The notes under the pieces are model-generated. The model was not told where the DNA came from and did no database searches. It saw only the letters and a list, made by a program, of their open reading frames with translations. DNA of 64,000 nt from Augochlora pura (taxonomy: Eukaryota; Arthropoda; Insecta; Hymenoptera; Halictidae): the NCBI RefSeq assembly GCF_028453695.1, contig NC_135774.1:12648001-12712000 (forward strand). Reading direction: 5' to 3'. Made by a program: the position numbers and the translations under genes. Positions 22,083-32,577 of this stretch are shown here, one piece after another; position 1 is the stretch's first letter, and each line of letters starts with the position of its first letter.

Positions 22083-23031
22083 AGTGTCGCGGGAGCCGCG
22101 CGCGAGAGAGGACGTGGGTTCGCGTACACGCCGCCGCGAGCCAGAAACTGCGCGCGAATAAATGATCCGTTCCGCATGCAGCAGCCGCCGTGATCCGCGT
22201 CATGAAGAAACGCGCGCTGTGAAGATCCTCCATAATTCGAGCGACACGGACGTGTCCGTGAGGACCATGTGCGGCTGAGAGAGGGTTACACGGTGGGCGT
22301 GCGGACGGCTGTGACACGCGGGACCGTTTGAAAGTTTGCGAAACGGCACCGTTTCTGGCTGATCTTCGAAGTCTTCCCCCGGGGACGAGGCATCCGAGAT
22401 ACGGAAAGGGACTCCGCCGGATGGTGAAACGCTGAGAAGATTTGCGCCGACGATACACGAAGGCTCGCGATATTTAAGGAACGATGGAAAGCCGGCGGCG
22501 CTTCTGAGAAAACCGATCGCGAGAAATCGACGAGCCCGAGTGACGACGAGGAATCGCAAGACTGTCGACATTTTTTAACAGAACCGTAAAGTCTTCAATC
22601 ACACAAGCTGCCATCTTCAAGGATTTTTAAGAAAAATTGAAAATCGTCGTGTCTCCGAGAATTCACTGGAAGGAGTTACGGAATAAATAATAAGAGAATT
22701 TTGTAAGAATAATCGTAGAAAATCGAGGCAACGCCGCGGATCGTTCGATTATATAGCGTGAACGGTGTTTTCCGGAGGGCCGGGCGAGTGGTTTCGAGCG
22801 ATTTCCATCGATTTCGTCCGCGACTCCTCCACCATAGAGTTCGCCGCGCTGAAGGGTACGGCGAGGGCTGAGAGATGCGTCCGCGATCGAGCGTCGCGCG
22901 TAGAAGCGGAAAGCCGAGGGAACCTTGAGGGATTCGCGGAAGAGAGACGCGAGTCAGGAAGAGACCGAGGAGGAGGCGGTAGGAGGACCGAGGCGAACAG
23001 GGCAACGGAGAGGCGAGAAAACGGCCGAGGA
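22083..23031 (+). other. Candidate 5' leader with upstream ORFs
   Basis: If transcription starts near 22083 and translation at 23032, the leader is about 950 nt long and GC-rich. It contains several upstream ATGs. The first clear one opens a 38-codon frame at 22162-22278 (starting MIRSACSSRR, ending TGA at 22276). Long leaders with upstream ORFs usually lower translation of the main frame. An intron within the leader cannot be excluded from sequence alone. Confidence 0.4.
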
Positions 23032-23124
23032 ATGCCGTGGATAAAGTGTTTGGGCGGCGGAGGCGGAAACGCCAGAAGAGGCAAACCACTCAGCGTCAGC
23101 CAGCCGATCAACCTGCTCGTCCAG
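23032..23124 (+). CDS. Candidate first coding exon, 31 codons, product unknown
   Basis: ATG at 23032 has a purine at -3 (CGAGGAATGCC context) and is the first ATG in this frame after a long open stretch; the upstream frame opens only with a GTG at 22765. The coding segment is exactly 31 codons and ends at CAG|GTAAGA (23122-23130), a full consensus donor, in phase 0. The peptide starts MPWIKC, continues with five glycines, a basic NARRGK patch and PLSVSQPINLLVQ. There is no signal peptide or membrane segment. Glycine- and arginine-rich starts like this are common in intracellular proteins, but I do not recognise the family. The next exon was not found in the window, so the product cannot be named. 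The call rests on start context, frame and donor only. Confidence 0.5.
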
Positions 23125-23689
23125 GTAAGATTCGTTCCTCTTTCTTTGTTTTTCGTCTCTCCTCGCCGTTCGTTGTTCCGTCCGAGCGAAGGGGTTGAGC
23201 AACCCCCCGACGGCGGGCCGCCGCCTCGAAATTTTTACGCGAGGCCACATGGCCCCCGCGATATTCCATCAATTACCATTTTGTTCTTGCTCTCCGTGTA
23301 TCGCTGAAGTGGGCCTACTCGAGTGGATCTCGAAGGGATTCCGGATGATGCACTTTGAGCTTATTGCCGCGATTAAATCGTACACGCTTATCCACTAGAG
23401 CCGACCTCGATATTTTTAGAACTCGATGACTGACGTAAATATTAACTTCGCGATCCGTCTGTGGTAACACGGAAGCTGCTGTATCGATTATGTAGACGTT
23501 TCTCAACGAGCAGTGATGTCATAGCTCGCGAACAGAACGTTTTCGCGAGCGGAAAATAAATTCAGGGCTGCGCGGTGTTCGGGAATTCGAAAAATCACTG
23601 GTTTTAGCTGGCCCGTGATTACCAAGGGAACGAAGGCAGAGCGGAGTGACGAAAGTGGGCTGAAAGTGCAGGTTTCAGCCTTTGAAATC
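23125..23689 (+). other. Start of the presumed first intron
   Basis: The sequence begins GTAAGATTCG immediately after the candidate exon. It is GC-rich at first, then mixed, with no acceptor-plus-frame combination I could support. If the exon call is right, the intron extends beyond this stretch and probably to the end of the window. Confidence 0.4.
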
Positions 23690-24440
23690 AGCCGTGGAAT
23701 ATTGTTCTACAATTCTTTTTAACGAAGTTTCAACACTTTGAATTTTAATGTTGAATATTCAGCTTGTATTTTTTATTTTCGTGTTAATAGCAGACTTCTC
23801 GTTCGCGTGATGACAAAATGGCACTAAAAAATCGCAGGACCAAGTTTTTGGTCTCGTTTGAAAGGGGGGACTTCATTCTATGCGACTGCTATGGTCTCTT
23901 TTGTTAAAAAAATGTTTTGTAGACTCCAGAGGTCTGCGAATTTGGAAACTTGTCAAAAAACGAACTTTGATGTAAAATTAATGGCAGTTAACGACAAAGC
24001 GAATCTATTCTAAAATAATTAAAGCGACATAAATGTAGGTATTTCACACTTTAAAATGAGCTAAAAAACTTTGTTCTACGTTTTTTTTTTAACAAAGTTA
24101 CATTATATTGAATTTAGATCAATTTTGTCGAATTTCTTTTGATTCAAATGGCCGTAAAATGGCTCCAAAAAATCATAAATCAAAGTTCTTAGGCTCATTT
24201 GAAAGGGGAAACTATGCGCTTTAAACTCACTATCGGAAAAAAATTCTTACGCTTCACAGGAATTTTTAAATTTGATAAATCGTCCAAAAACGAACATTGT
24301 TGCAAAACTCGCATCGTCGAACGACACAGTGAATCTAATCTAACTAAAACGTCTCGAAAGCGGAGCTTTAACCCTCCGAAACGAAGCCAGAAACATTGCT
24401 ACTCTTTTCCCAACAAGGTTCCAGAATATCGAAACGGTGA
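23690..24440. repeat. ~340-bp tandem repeat, array B (about 2.1 units)
   Basis: CTCGTTTGAAAGGGG at 23853-23867 recurs as CTCATTTGAAAGGGG at 24194-24208, 341 bases on. AACGAAGTTTCAACA (23721), AACAAAGTTACATTA (24091) and CAACAAGGTTCCAGA (24411) mark successive units. AATGGCACTAAAAAATCGC and AATGGCTCCAAAAAATCAT are matching internal blocks. There is no transposase or other frame; a 98-codon open frame at 24199-24495 is just one unit read through. The repeat shares its unit with array A at 17895-18330. It may be a dispersed satellite or the internal repeat of a larger unknown transposon. Confidence 0.85.
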
Positions 24441-25897
24441 GGCATGCGAATATCGAATACCACGATCAGTGCGGCACAATCGCTTCGAGCTCTAACAATT
24501 TATCTGCGAGGCGATATACCGAACAACCGTTTCCACGGAGAATCGTGTGTTCTAAGGTCAACTCTCTCGCGCCGATAAGCCCCTGATAAGTGACACTCGT
24601 CTTTGTACCCCCAGGCTAATTGTCTTAGGTCTAGATTTTCAGGCGAGATTCTACCGATCCGACACGCTGAGCAGATAAGCAGGAAATTAGGTGTCGTGAA
24701 CAGACGGGGCCTGGTGGGAATTAATTAGTCCGTCTCGAAAAACAGTGTTGCCTACATAATTACAGGCTTTAGGGTCCCTACTAATGATTTTAAAAAGGCA
24801 TCCAACTGTTGAAACAAAATTATGATGACGCTTACACATTCTTTTTCTTTTTTAAATCTAGAATTGTGTTATTATAGTTTTAACGAATTATTAGGGAATA
24901 AATTATATTAAAAGTCAATTTAAATATTTTTCAAACTTCAAATAGACTTTAAATAATTTCAATTATGTTAACAAATTTTTCTCTTGGTATCATCGCAACT
25001 TTGACAGTATATTTTCAATTTTAATCTAATTCTAATTTAATGTTCATCTAATTCTAATCTAACTTTTTATCTAATTTTAATATTATTTCAGTCACCTGTT
25101 CAACTAAAAATGAAATCGTGACCAACATTCGTCTATAAATATTCGAGATTTTCAATTATAAATAGCGGGGCAGTCGAGATTCTAGAAAGCAGTCGAGGCC
25201 TGTGCTCCGCAAATGTCGCGATTTTCACAACCCTTTCGCCATTGACGATCACGTGCGAGTGGGTGTCACTTAACGATTGCGTTAAGAGTCAGCGAGTAGG
25301 CAAGATAACGAGCAGGTAACCAGGATGGTTATTATCAATTTAATTGGTGGGTCGTGTGGTATCGTTGAATCGATACAGAGTGCCGCGAAACGAAAAGAAA
25401 ACGGGGCCTCGCTCCTAGAAATTAATAAATCAGCCTGCCCCCCCTCCCCTCCTCCTCCCCACTGAAAGGGTCCAGCCACGGCGCCTCTTCGTCATCCCGA
25501 GATTTCGTATCTCCCGGTTTATAGCATTCCGGGGTGAAAGCAAACGCCTAATAATCGTTTTAAACCGTTGAAACTTTCCTACGGGGAATCTTTTTCTGTG
25601 GATCTTTATCCCACCCCTTCGCTCCCCTCCCACGTCTATCTCACAAAAGTTTCCCCGAGGAGAACGCTTTATTAAATCCTGAAACTTCGCCGCGTAATTC
25701 TGTTCGATCCTCTCTGATAAATAAAGTTGGACAATAATTAACATGTGGTGCGAGTCGCGGTAATTGCTTGTCAGTGTTCAAAATCATTTTTACTGCAATA
25801 TATTCGAATTGAATGGATTTGATTAATGTATATGGAATGCGACAGAATCGAATTACCGTTCGCTACGATACATTAAAGGTGGCGAATTTTAGTTTTA
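24441..25897. other. Non-coding DNA, no gene seen
   Basis: Mixed composition, AT-rich at about 24780-25140 with cryptic TCTAATTYTAAT repetition near 25020-25090. It is GC-richer after 25190, with a C-rich stretch near 25436-25461. No exon or transposon end is seen. Confidence 0.5.
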
Positions 25898-26166
25898 TTT
25901 ACCCCTTGCACTATAATGCAAGGGGGATGAATATTATTATGATGAATATTGTTAATCTCTAATGAACTCTATAGTGAATAGCAATCAAATTATTAATTTA
26001 TTCTAAATTGAATTAAAATCGACGTCTTCTGTCATCAAAGTCTAGAAACAGAAATAAATAAGGACAATAGAGAAACAAAAATGATCTGGTCCTCTTAAGG
26101 ACAATATTAAGGACAAATAAGTATTACTTAATATAGCGTTGAAGGAGTCGCAGCGCAAGGGGTTAA
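25898..26166. mobile_element. piggyBac-like MITE, copy 4 (inverted)
   Basis: TTTA-CCCCTTGCACT at 25898-25912 faces AGCGCAAGGGGTTAA ending at 26166; the left TTAA has mutated. Read on the minus strand, the body matches the 5030-5267 copy: CTTATTTGTCCTTAATATT (inverted at 26103-26121) and a TTTCTAGACTTT block are shared. It is about 269 bp with no coding capacity. It lies within the presumed intron. Confidence 0.8.
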
Positions 26167-27290
26167 TTCAATTACCTCGAGTGTGTCTGGCACACTGATC
26201 AAAGACGCTAATTTCCTAGTAATTCTTAAAATTGATTTTAATAATAAAGCACTCCTAACGATCTAAATTTGATTAGAATGTTCGGAATGCAGAGAGCTTG
26301 AAATCACCATCCGCCGTGATAAATTCCAACAATTTAGTTTAATCAGTCCTGGTTATCAAGCCTGTGGGAATTTTTGGTGTCGATCCCTGGCTGCTCGACG
26401 CGTTAACGAGAGGTTGTTTCGACGCGAAGCGAGAGACGAGCTCGCCGCCGAAAAAAAAGAGCATGACGTCACCGCGCGGGACGCAGTAAACAGAAGCCGA
26501 AGCGATAATTGCAGCGCGTTTTAAAATTTGTACGAGGCATCGCGTCGCATTTATCGGCAATTTCGCGCCTAGTCATAGCAAACACAAAAGAACTGGCCGC
26601 GCGAAGGCTGCGCGGGAATGATCCGCCGGCAAAAAGGTCCGGCACGAGAAACAGCTTGAAGAGGAGGGGGGGAGAGGAGAGGAGAAAAAAGGCTTGGCGT
26701 CGTCTCCTTTGCGCGTCGTCTCTTATTAGATGTTTATTTAAATTCCACTTAGGCGTGCGTGTCGGTCGCATGCGCGGGTAATTCGCGGACGCGCGTTTAT
26801 GTCGTTTTTACAGGACGTGGAACGGCACCCGGGAACGGCCACCGTATACGTTCCCCGGAATATCGTATCGCGTCCTAAGTGGCGCTTTAATGAAATCGCC
26901 GCGGCGCGCCGCCGCGGGTGGTACAGGGACCCCTCTCGCTATTATTTAATTGCGCGCCGCTATTAACGCGCGATTTTTACCCCGGTGGCCCGGCACTCGC
27001 CTAACGATCCCTACGAATCGACCTACCGCCTCTACCTGGAGAACCACCGCCGCTCGAAACCAGCCTCTACCGCTCTCCGCCACTTCGGGTCCTCGTGAGA
27101 CACTCTTTGATAATTACGCGCGTCCGCGTCCAATCAGACGACGCCGCGCCGTGCGGGGAGGAAGCGTTTGACATGATCGGAATGCGAAAAGTGGCAACCG
27201 ATGACGACCGGTCGTGCACGGCCAGGACGAAACGAGCTGAGTGCTATCGCGAATCGATAAAATTCTGAAGGGGAAAGTATTGCTGTCGCT
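26167..27290. other. GC-rich non-coding block
   Basis: Mostly GC-rich with overlapping open frames on both strands (26339-26781). An acceptor-like TTTTTACAG|GACGTGG at about 26805-26821 is followed by some 49 open codons. That stretch resembles no protein I know and is typical of stop-poor GC-rich DNA. Confidence 0.45.
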
Positions 27291-27600
27291 TGATTATATT
27301 ATTATATTATGTATTCTGTATGTATAATTACAATGTGATATTATTAGAATGTAGTATTGTAGTAGGATCGTTATAATATAGTTGATATACTATATGATTG
27401 CTATATTATTACCACTATAGTATAATTGATATATCACAATCGTATCATAATTGATATATTATAATCATCACATTATGATTACCATATTACAATCATTGTA
27501 TTATAATGGACACATTAAACTCGTTATATTATAATCATCATATTATAATCATTACACTATAATGGTTATACTATGATCGTTCTATTATAACGGCCACATC
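27291..27600. repeat. Cryptic TATAATCAT-type simple repeat
   Basis: About 310 bases built from degenerate units such as ATATTATAATCATC and ATTACACTATAATGG with a loose 16-19 base spacing. No exact period is maintained. It looks like a slippage-derived AT tract with many interruptions. Confidence 0.7.
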
Positions 27601-28540
27601 ATAACCCTTTTTCTAAAATCATTATCTGATTTTCTAAATCAAATAAAAGACATCAATACCCAATCGCTCTTTCTGTAAAGCATTAATTAATACAAAAAGC
27701 AAAGCGATTTATTGAAAACAAAAAAAGTGCTATGAATAAATAATTTCTACTACGCTGTTCAAAACTAATAAATAGTCTTCCACTAAAAAATCGCTCGATA
27801 AAACAATATCAAACATCGAACGTCACTAAACATTCATTATCGTACACCAGTTCTCAACTCTGTGTTTATGTAGATTTCCTTTATAATTGTTTCACTAACT
27901 TTTAGTACAATTATCTAACATTATAATATATTACTAGTTTCGTTGAACTGTGCCGTGGAACTGGCAGGCACACGATGATGGGGAACGCCGCGGTGGTCGG
28001 TTTATGTCCCTAACAGGAAAAATGATGGCTGGAAGATACCGGCGATCGGAATCGTAAATTGCAGTCGTAAACGCGGGCACTTATTTTAGTGGCTGGTAAT
28101 TGGGAAATGGATTGTCGTTAATGGAAACTGTTACGGTGGAATCGGAGATTAAAATTAGTCGCAGACCGTTCGATCCCCGGAGTCCTTCCTACGACGAACA
28201 TTTCACAATTTATTCGCGCTCGTACGTTTCGAGAAATTACCGGCCGGAATGATTTAGTATGTTGTTTATACCGACGCGGAAAATGTAAGCAGTGGTTATG
28301 CGATCGAGGAAAAAATTCATCTGACTGCGCAGGAATGCGCATAGCGACGCGTTTCGGAAATTATTGTTCGAACGACACTGTGCGATTTTTGGACTTCGAA
28401 CATTTTGCATTTATGATAAAAATGAGCAGACCTAGCACAAAACAATAAAAATATCTAAAATATTCGAATGCATGTATTAAAAATAGAAATAAATATATCT
28501 GCATCGTCTATACTTTGCAATTGATGCAGACAGCTTTCAT
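27601..28540. other. Non-coding DNA, no gene seen
   Basis: AT-rich to about 27940, GC-richer to about 28370, then AT-rich. Nothing is recognisable apart from the dispersed motif that follows. Confidence 0.5.
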
Positions 28541-28570
28541 TTTCCATAAAAATCCGCAGTCTAATTATAG
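28541..28570 (+). repeat. Dispersed ~30-bp motif, best-preserved copy
   Basis: TTTCCATAAAAATCCGCAGT followed by CTAATTATAG. Close relatives occur at 50843-50872 (CCATAAAAATTCGCAGTCC), 33991-34020 (CCATAAAATTCCACGGTC) and 35311-35347. Inverted relatives lie near 35009 and 35152. It is probably the best conserved part of a longer, badly eroded repeat. Confidence 0.6.
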
Positions 28571-29239
28571 CAATTACAAGCGAAAAAACTCATTTAATCG
28601 AATCGAAGCAGACACGGTAAAGTTGCTCGACGATGCTGTCATCGTAGAACCAGCAAAAAACATGTCCCTCATACATAAACGTCTCTAGCATAGTATGCAG
28701 ATTACGTTATCAAAAAAAGTGGCAATTATTACGAGAACGTTTCTAAAGAAAAAGAATCATTTAGCTGCCCGTGAACGCGGATGCTGAAAAACTCGAGCGA
28801 TCACCGCGGTAAAAAGCAATCTAATCTTTAAGAAGCAATAAAAAATTTGTCCCTCGCCGAGGGTCGTAAAAGACACACACGCATACGTGTATCGTAAACT
28901 AAAAAGACAATTCCGAACGCGTCCGCTGAAACGGAAAAATTCATTAAATTACCACCGAACGGGCGTGCCAAAAAACGAAGTCCGAAAGAATACCAAGTGG
29001 CTGCGAAATTCGGTAAAAAAATTCGCTGCTACCTCGATGGCTGAAAAAATGCAGGGGCGTACATCGCAACGTTTAGTCCGGAGTAAAAATTCGCGGCCGT
29101 CGTTCCGCCAAGAAAAAAAAGGAGAGCATTAAACGGAGCATCGAAAAGAGTAGAGAAAAAGACGAGGCGATACGATAAATCGTTAATGGCGATCGTTCCG
29201 GTAACTAACAGAGATAACGACGGATCGTTAGCGTGAGCC
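28571..29239. other. Non-coding DNA, no gene seen
   Basis: Mixed composition. An 81-codon lysine- and arginine-rich open frame at 28887-29132 has no recognisable features. No transposon body is visible before the solo end at 29240. Confidence 0.5.
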
Positions 29240-29250
29240 CAAGGGGTTAA
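29240..29250. mobile_element. Solo piggyBac-like MITE terminus
   Basis: CAAGGGGTTAA matches the right end of the piggyBac-like MITEs in this window, but no facing TTAACCCC end is present within several hundred bases. It is a short match and could be coincidence. Confidence 0.3.
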
Positions 29251-29515
29251 AGTAGAGTTTGCGGGGTTATTTACGGCAGCGGAACGGCAAAGGGGGGGGA
29301 GAAAAAGGTATAGAAGGCATAGAAGGCACACATGATTTCGCGTTACGGATACCTGGAAAAGTCTTCGCGAAACGCCGTAACTCCGTGCAGCGAGCGTCGC
29401 CGCGGTTGTTTCACACGCAGGTAGTACCGGGCGACGACGTGTGCGAGCGATCCACGTTCACGCGAACGCGCGTTGTCTGTTATTATAACCGTACTATTAT
29501 CGGTACTATACACCT
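29251..29515. other. GC-rich non-coding stretch
   Basis: GC-rich DNA leading to a (CG)n run. Short open frames overlap on both strands and none is recognisable. Confidence 0.5.
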
Positions 29516-29546
29516 GCGCGCGCGCGCGCGCGAGCGAGCGAGCGCG
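29516..29546. repeat. (CG)n then CGAG repeat
   Basis: An alternating GC run (29516-29532) is followed by GAGCGAGCGAGCGCG. Alternating CG is the classic Z-DNA-forming sequence. Confidence 0.9.
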
Positions 29547-30582
29547 ATCGCGGAACCGGCGCGGCGTGTACGCGCCGCGGCCATCGGCGAGCACGCTTCT
29601 TCCGCGGACCTGGCAATTAAATTAGCGCGCCCCCGGCAATCCACAGACTTTTTCCCAACCAGGAAGCTTTGTGTAATGGCCGCCTCGCCTGGGGAGGAAA
29701 GCTTGCTGACGATCGTGTCTCTGAGGAGCGCTTGACCCTACGGAATGCGCCGATCCATCGATCCCTACGGCCCTGCCGACGAATCACGATTTTCATCGAA
29801 CCGATCACTGTGCGACCGTGTTGATAATTGAAACCGTAACCGAATTCTAACGCTGTTAGCAGTGGTATTTATAATAAATTATTGTAAGCTTCTTTATTCT
29901 GTAATAATAAAGAATTTATTATTTAATTAATCTGCAAAGTTTCGTTCTTATATTGTTTTTATCAGAAGTAGTGCACTGTTTATATTTATGCATTTAATAG
30001 AATTTTTAAAAGGCAAGAGGACGAGGAATTTAATAAAATATCTGACAGCGTTTGCGTTTACTTTTAGAATAGTCATATATTTTTAATGTAATAACTAATT
30101 TATCACTGATTTTAATTTTTCTGTGCTGATGTATTAAAGTGAAAATATGCGTAAGGATCTGTAGTATAATTATACGATTAAGAATATAATACTGCTATAG
30201 TATATTCGTTTAAGTCTCCAATTGATATTAATGGTAATGAATTTTGCTGGAATAGGAATTAAGAGACTGAATAAAGAAATTCAGTATAAATTTATATTAA
30301 GACTTTTCGACATTTATATTATAAGGGATGCTTGAATTTAGAAATCTATTCAATATTTTCCTTTTAAAAAAGCTTCTTCTCAATTCAAAGAATTTTAAGG
30401 AACCGATCAATTTTGCCCATACTACAATTTTAATCTTAGCAACCCGCTGTCCGACATAACCTTTGCCTCGGACTGTACTTTTACAACCCTTTAAAGTCCC
30501 TTTTCCGTCAACTTTAATCCTATTTTATCCGCGATCTTTCACGTGTGCCGAACACCGCGGGGAACCAATTTTATTACAAAAC
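29547..30582. other. Non-coding DNA, no gene seen
   Basis: GC-rich to about 29830, then AT-rich to about 30440. No exon, RNA gene or transposon end was found. Confidence 0.5.
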
Positions 30583-30654
30583 GCAGTATTTTATTACAGC
30601 GCGGTATTTTACAACAGTACAGTATTTTATTGCAGCACAGTACTTTACTGCCTC
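30583..30654. repeat. 18-bp tandem repeat, 4 copies
   Basis: GCAGTATTTTATTACAGC (30583), GCGGTATTTTACAACAGT (30601), ACAGTATTTTATTGCAGC (30619) and ACAGTACTTTACTGCCTC (30637) form an 18-bp array. Each unit contains a GTATTTTA core. The period is a multiple of three, so two frames stay open with Tyr/Phe-rich peptides. I do not regard this as coding. Confidence 0.85.
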
Positions 30655-31029
30655 GTTTACGAAAATCATCGATTATATTTCGCCGAATGAGAAGACCGTC
30701 CGAAAGGCGTACACAGAAAGTTAACTGCCCTGTAAAATCGTTTGATCTTGCGCCGGATATATTCGCTATAGAGAAGTTTGCTGGAAGATCGACAGTCTAA
30801 TTAGAAAAGAGCGAAGCGGCTCCGCGTTTGGCATTACACGGTGCCGATTAAATTGTTTAATATTCCAGCGCACACACTGACAGCTCTGTTCCGTGGATAA
30901 AGAGCCTCGGTTGGCTTCGTCAAACAGAATTCCCGGCATAGTATCACGTCGCCTGCAACGCCGGCAGAAGTCAGCGCGCACCTGTCCGACAGCGGCGTCG
31001 ATTTTTTCGTCGTCGCTATCGAAAACATA
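30655..31029. other. Non-coding stretch
   Basis: GC-rich to mixed sequence with short unrecognisable open frames on the minus strand. No other structure is seen. Confidence 0.5.
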
Positions 31030-31043
31030 GCGCGCGCGCGCGC
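31030..31043. repeat. (CG)n run
   Basis: Alternating GC, 14 bases. This is one of three such runs in the window (others at 29516-29532 and 37326-37342). Confidence 0.9.
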
Positions 31044-32112
31044 ACGCTCGCCTACTTTTTCCGATAGCTCGTTTTTTGCTCCCGCGATTTTTCCAGCGAC
31101 GTTAACCCGGCGCCAAGGTGATCGTTTAATTACGCGTTTGTGATCCTTGAAGTAGAATGCCGGTACCTGTGCGTTCGTTTCGGGGAAGTGAGTGGAGGAT
31201 TTGCGAGCAGCTCTGCGAGAATTTAAAGAAAATTATAGCTACGTAAAGAATTAATTTATTGATTGTTTATAATTATGGTCTATTACTTATTTATAAACTG
31301 TAATTATCAATATTAATGGTGTTTTTAGATGAAATGTACTTTTATTATTTTTTGTAGTTTACTTTCTTGAGAGATTTTTACTGTAATTAATATATATATA
31401 TTAATAACGATATATTTTTAGATAAAAGACCTTTAGTATTTCGTTTTACTGCACAATTTGCATAAAGCTTCTATAGATGTGCTTCCAGCACCATCACTAC
31501 AATTTTCACGCGTCCCCAAATTGCATTTATAATACTCGGTCGTCCTACTTTTCACTACAACAAATAGAATAACATTAATTTTCCTATCTTTTCCATATCG
31601 TTGTCAACAAATATCAAAATTCTCAATTCTGTAAAGCGTTTCATGAAATATTAAAATCGTGAAAAATTAAACGAGAAATCTCTAAAAGTTTCAATCGAAT
31701 TTACTGAATTATTTCACACCTGTCGATTATTGTTTCATCCTATCCCGCGAATGTAATATGCTCCTACGTGTATTGTAGGCGTGTCCGTGCGAGTGTATGA
31801 CCACGGTAGTCGGAAAATTCCGTGCTTTTTTCCGGTGTCCGAATGTTTGTTATTGGATCGATGATTCACGAGCAGTGCCCGGCGATTATCTGCGGCGAAA
31901 GGTTAAGACAGCTACGCTCGTGGTGAATCAAGTCAGGCTCATAATTCTCCGGGAAGATTAGGAAATCCTCATAACTATCGTCATCAGCGCGCATGCACAC
32001 CGGCGGCCGGCACCGGGTCGTATATTACCCGGGGAAGTATTCGCGCATGCCATTGACTCGTACATGCAAAACAATGTTTTATTGGCCGGGCTCCCTCCGT
32101 GTGCCGGGAGAA
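31044..32112. other. Non-coding DNA, no gene seen
   Basis: GC-rich to about 31200, AT-rich to about 31740 with an ATATATATAT run near 31391, then GC-rich up to the purine tract. No exon was found. Confidence 0.5.
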
Positions 32113-32577
32113 GAAGAGCGCGAGAGAACATGACGGAGAGAAATAGGGAGAGGAATATAGAGAGAAATACGGAGGGAAAGAGAGAGATAGAGAAATAGAG
32201 AGCGCTAAGGAGAGGAAGAGCGAAGAGAGAGAAATGTAGAGAGAGAAATATATAGAGAGAAATAGAGGAAGAGACAGCACTAAAGAGAAAGAGCGAGAGA
32301 AAGAGATCTATAGAGAGAAAAATAAAGAGAGAGAAATACAGAGATAGAGAGAGCACTAAGAAGAGGAAGAGCGAAAGAGACAGAGATTTATAGAGAGAAA
32401 AATATAGAAAGAGAGTGAGAGAGCACTAAAGAGAGAAAGAAGCAGAGAAAGTACTAAAAAGAGAAAAAAAGAGACAATACTAAAGAAAGAAGCAGAGAGA
32501 GAAAGATAGCATTAAAGAGAAAAGCAGAGAGAGAGAGAGAGAGAGAGCACTAAAGAGAGGACAGAGAAAGAAAGCTC
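32113..32577. repeat. Polypurine array with recurring GAGCACTAAAGAGAG
   Basis: About 465 bases of mostly A/G on the + strand. It is not plain (GA)n. A phrase close to AGCACTAAAGAGAG recurs about eight times (near 32200, 32277, 32356, 32426, 32447, 32478, 32509 and 32550 in varying forms), followed by GAAGAGCG or GAGAAAG. Long serine- and leucine-rich frames on the minus strand are translations of the repeat and not genes. Confidence 0.88.

Noticed and set aside
22765..23031. In-frame upstream extension of the candidate exon
   Set aside because: The extended frame begins with GTG, not ATG. No ATG occurs in that frame before 23032, so the 31-codon start is preferred.
26805..26965. Acceptor-like TTTTTACAG followed by about 49 open codons, considered as exon 2
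   Set aside because: The translation is unrecognised and arginine-rich, no consensus donor ends it, and GC-rich DNA nearby is equally open in other frames.
31958..32356. Serine- and leucine-rich minus-strand frames that look like membrane proteins
   Set aside because: They are direct translations of a polypurine array. The hydrophobicity comes from CT-rich codons of the simple repeat.
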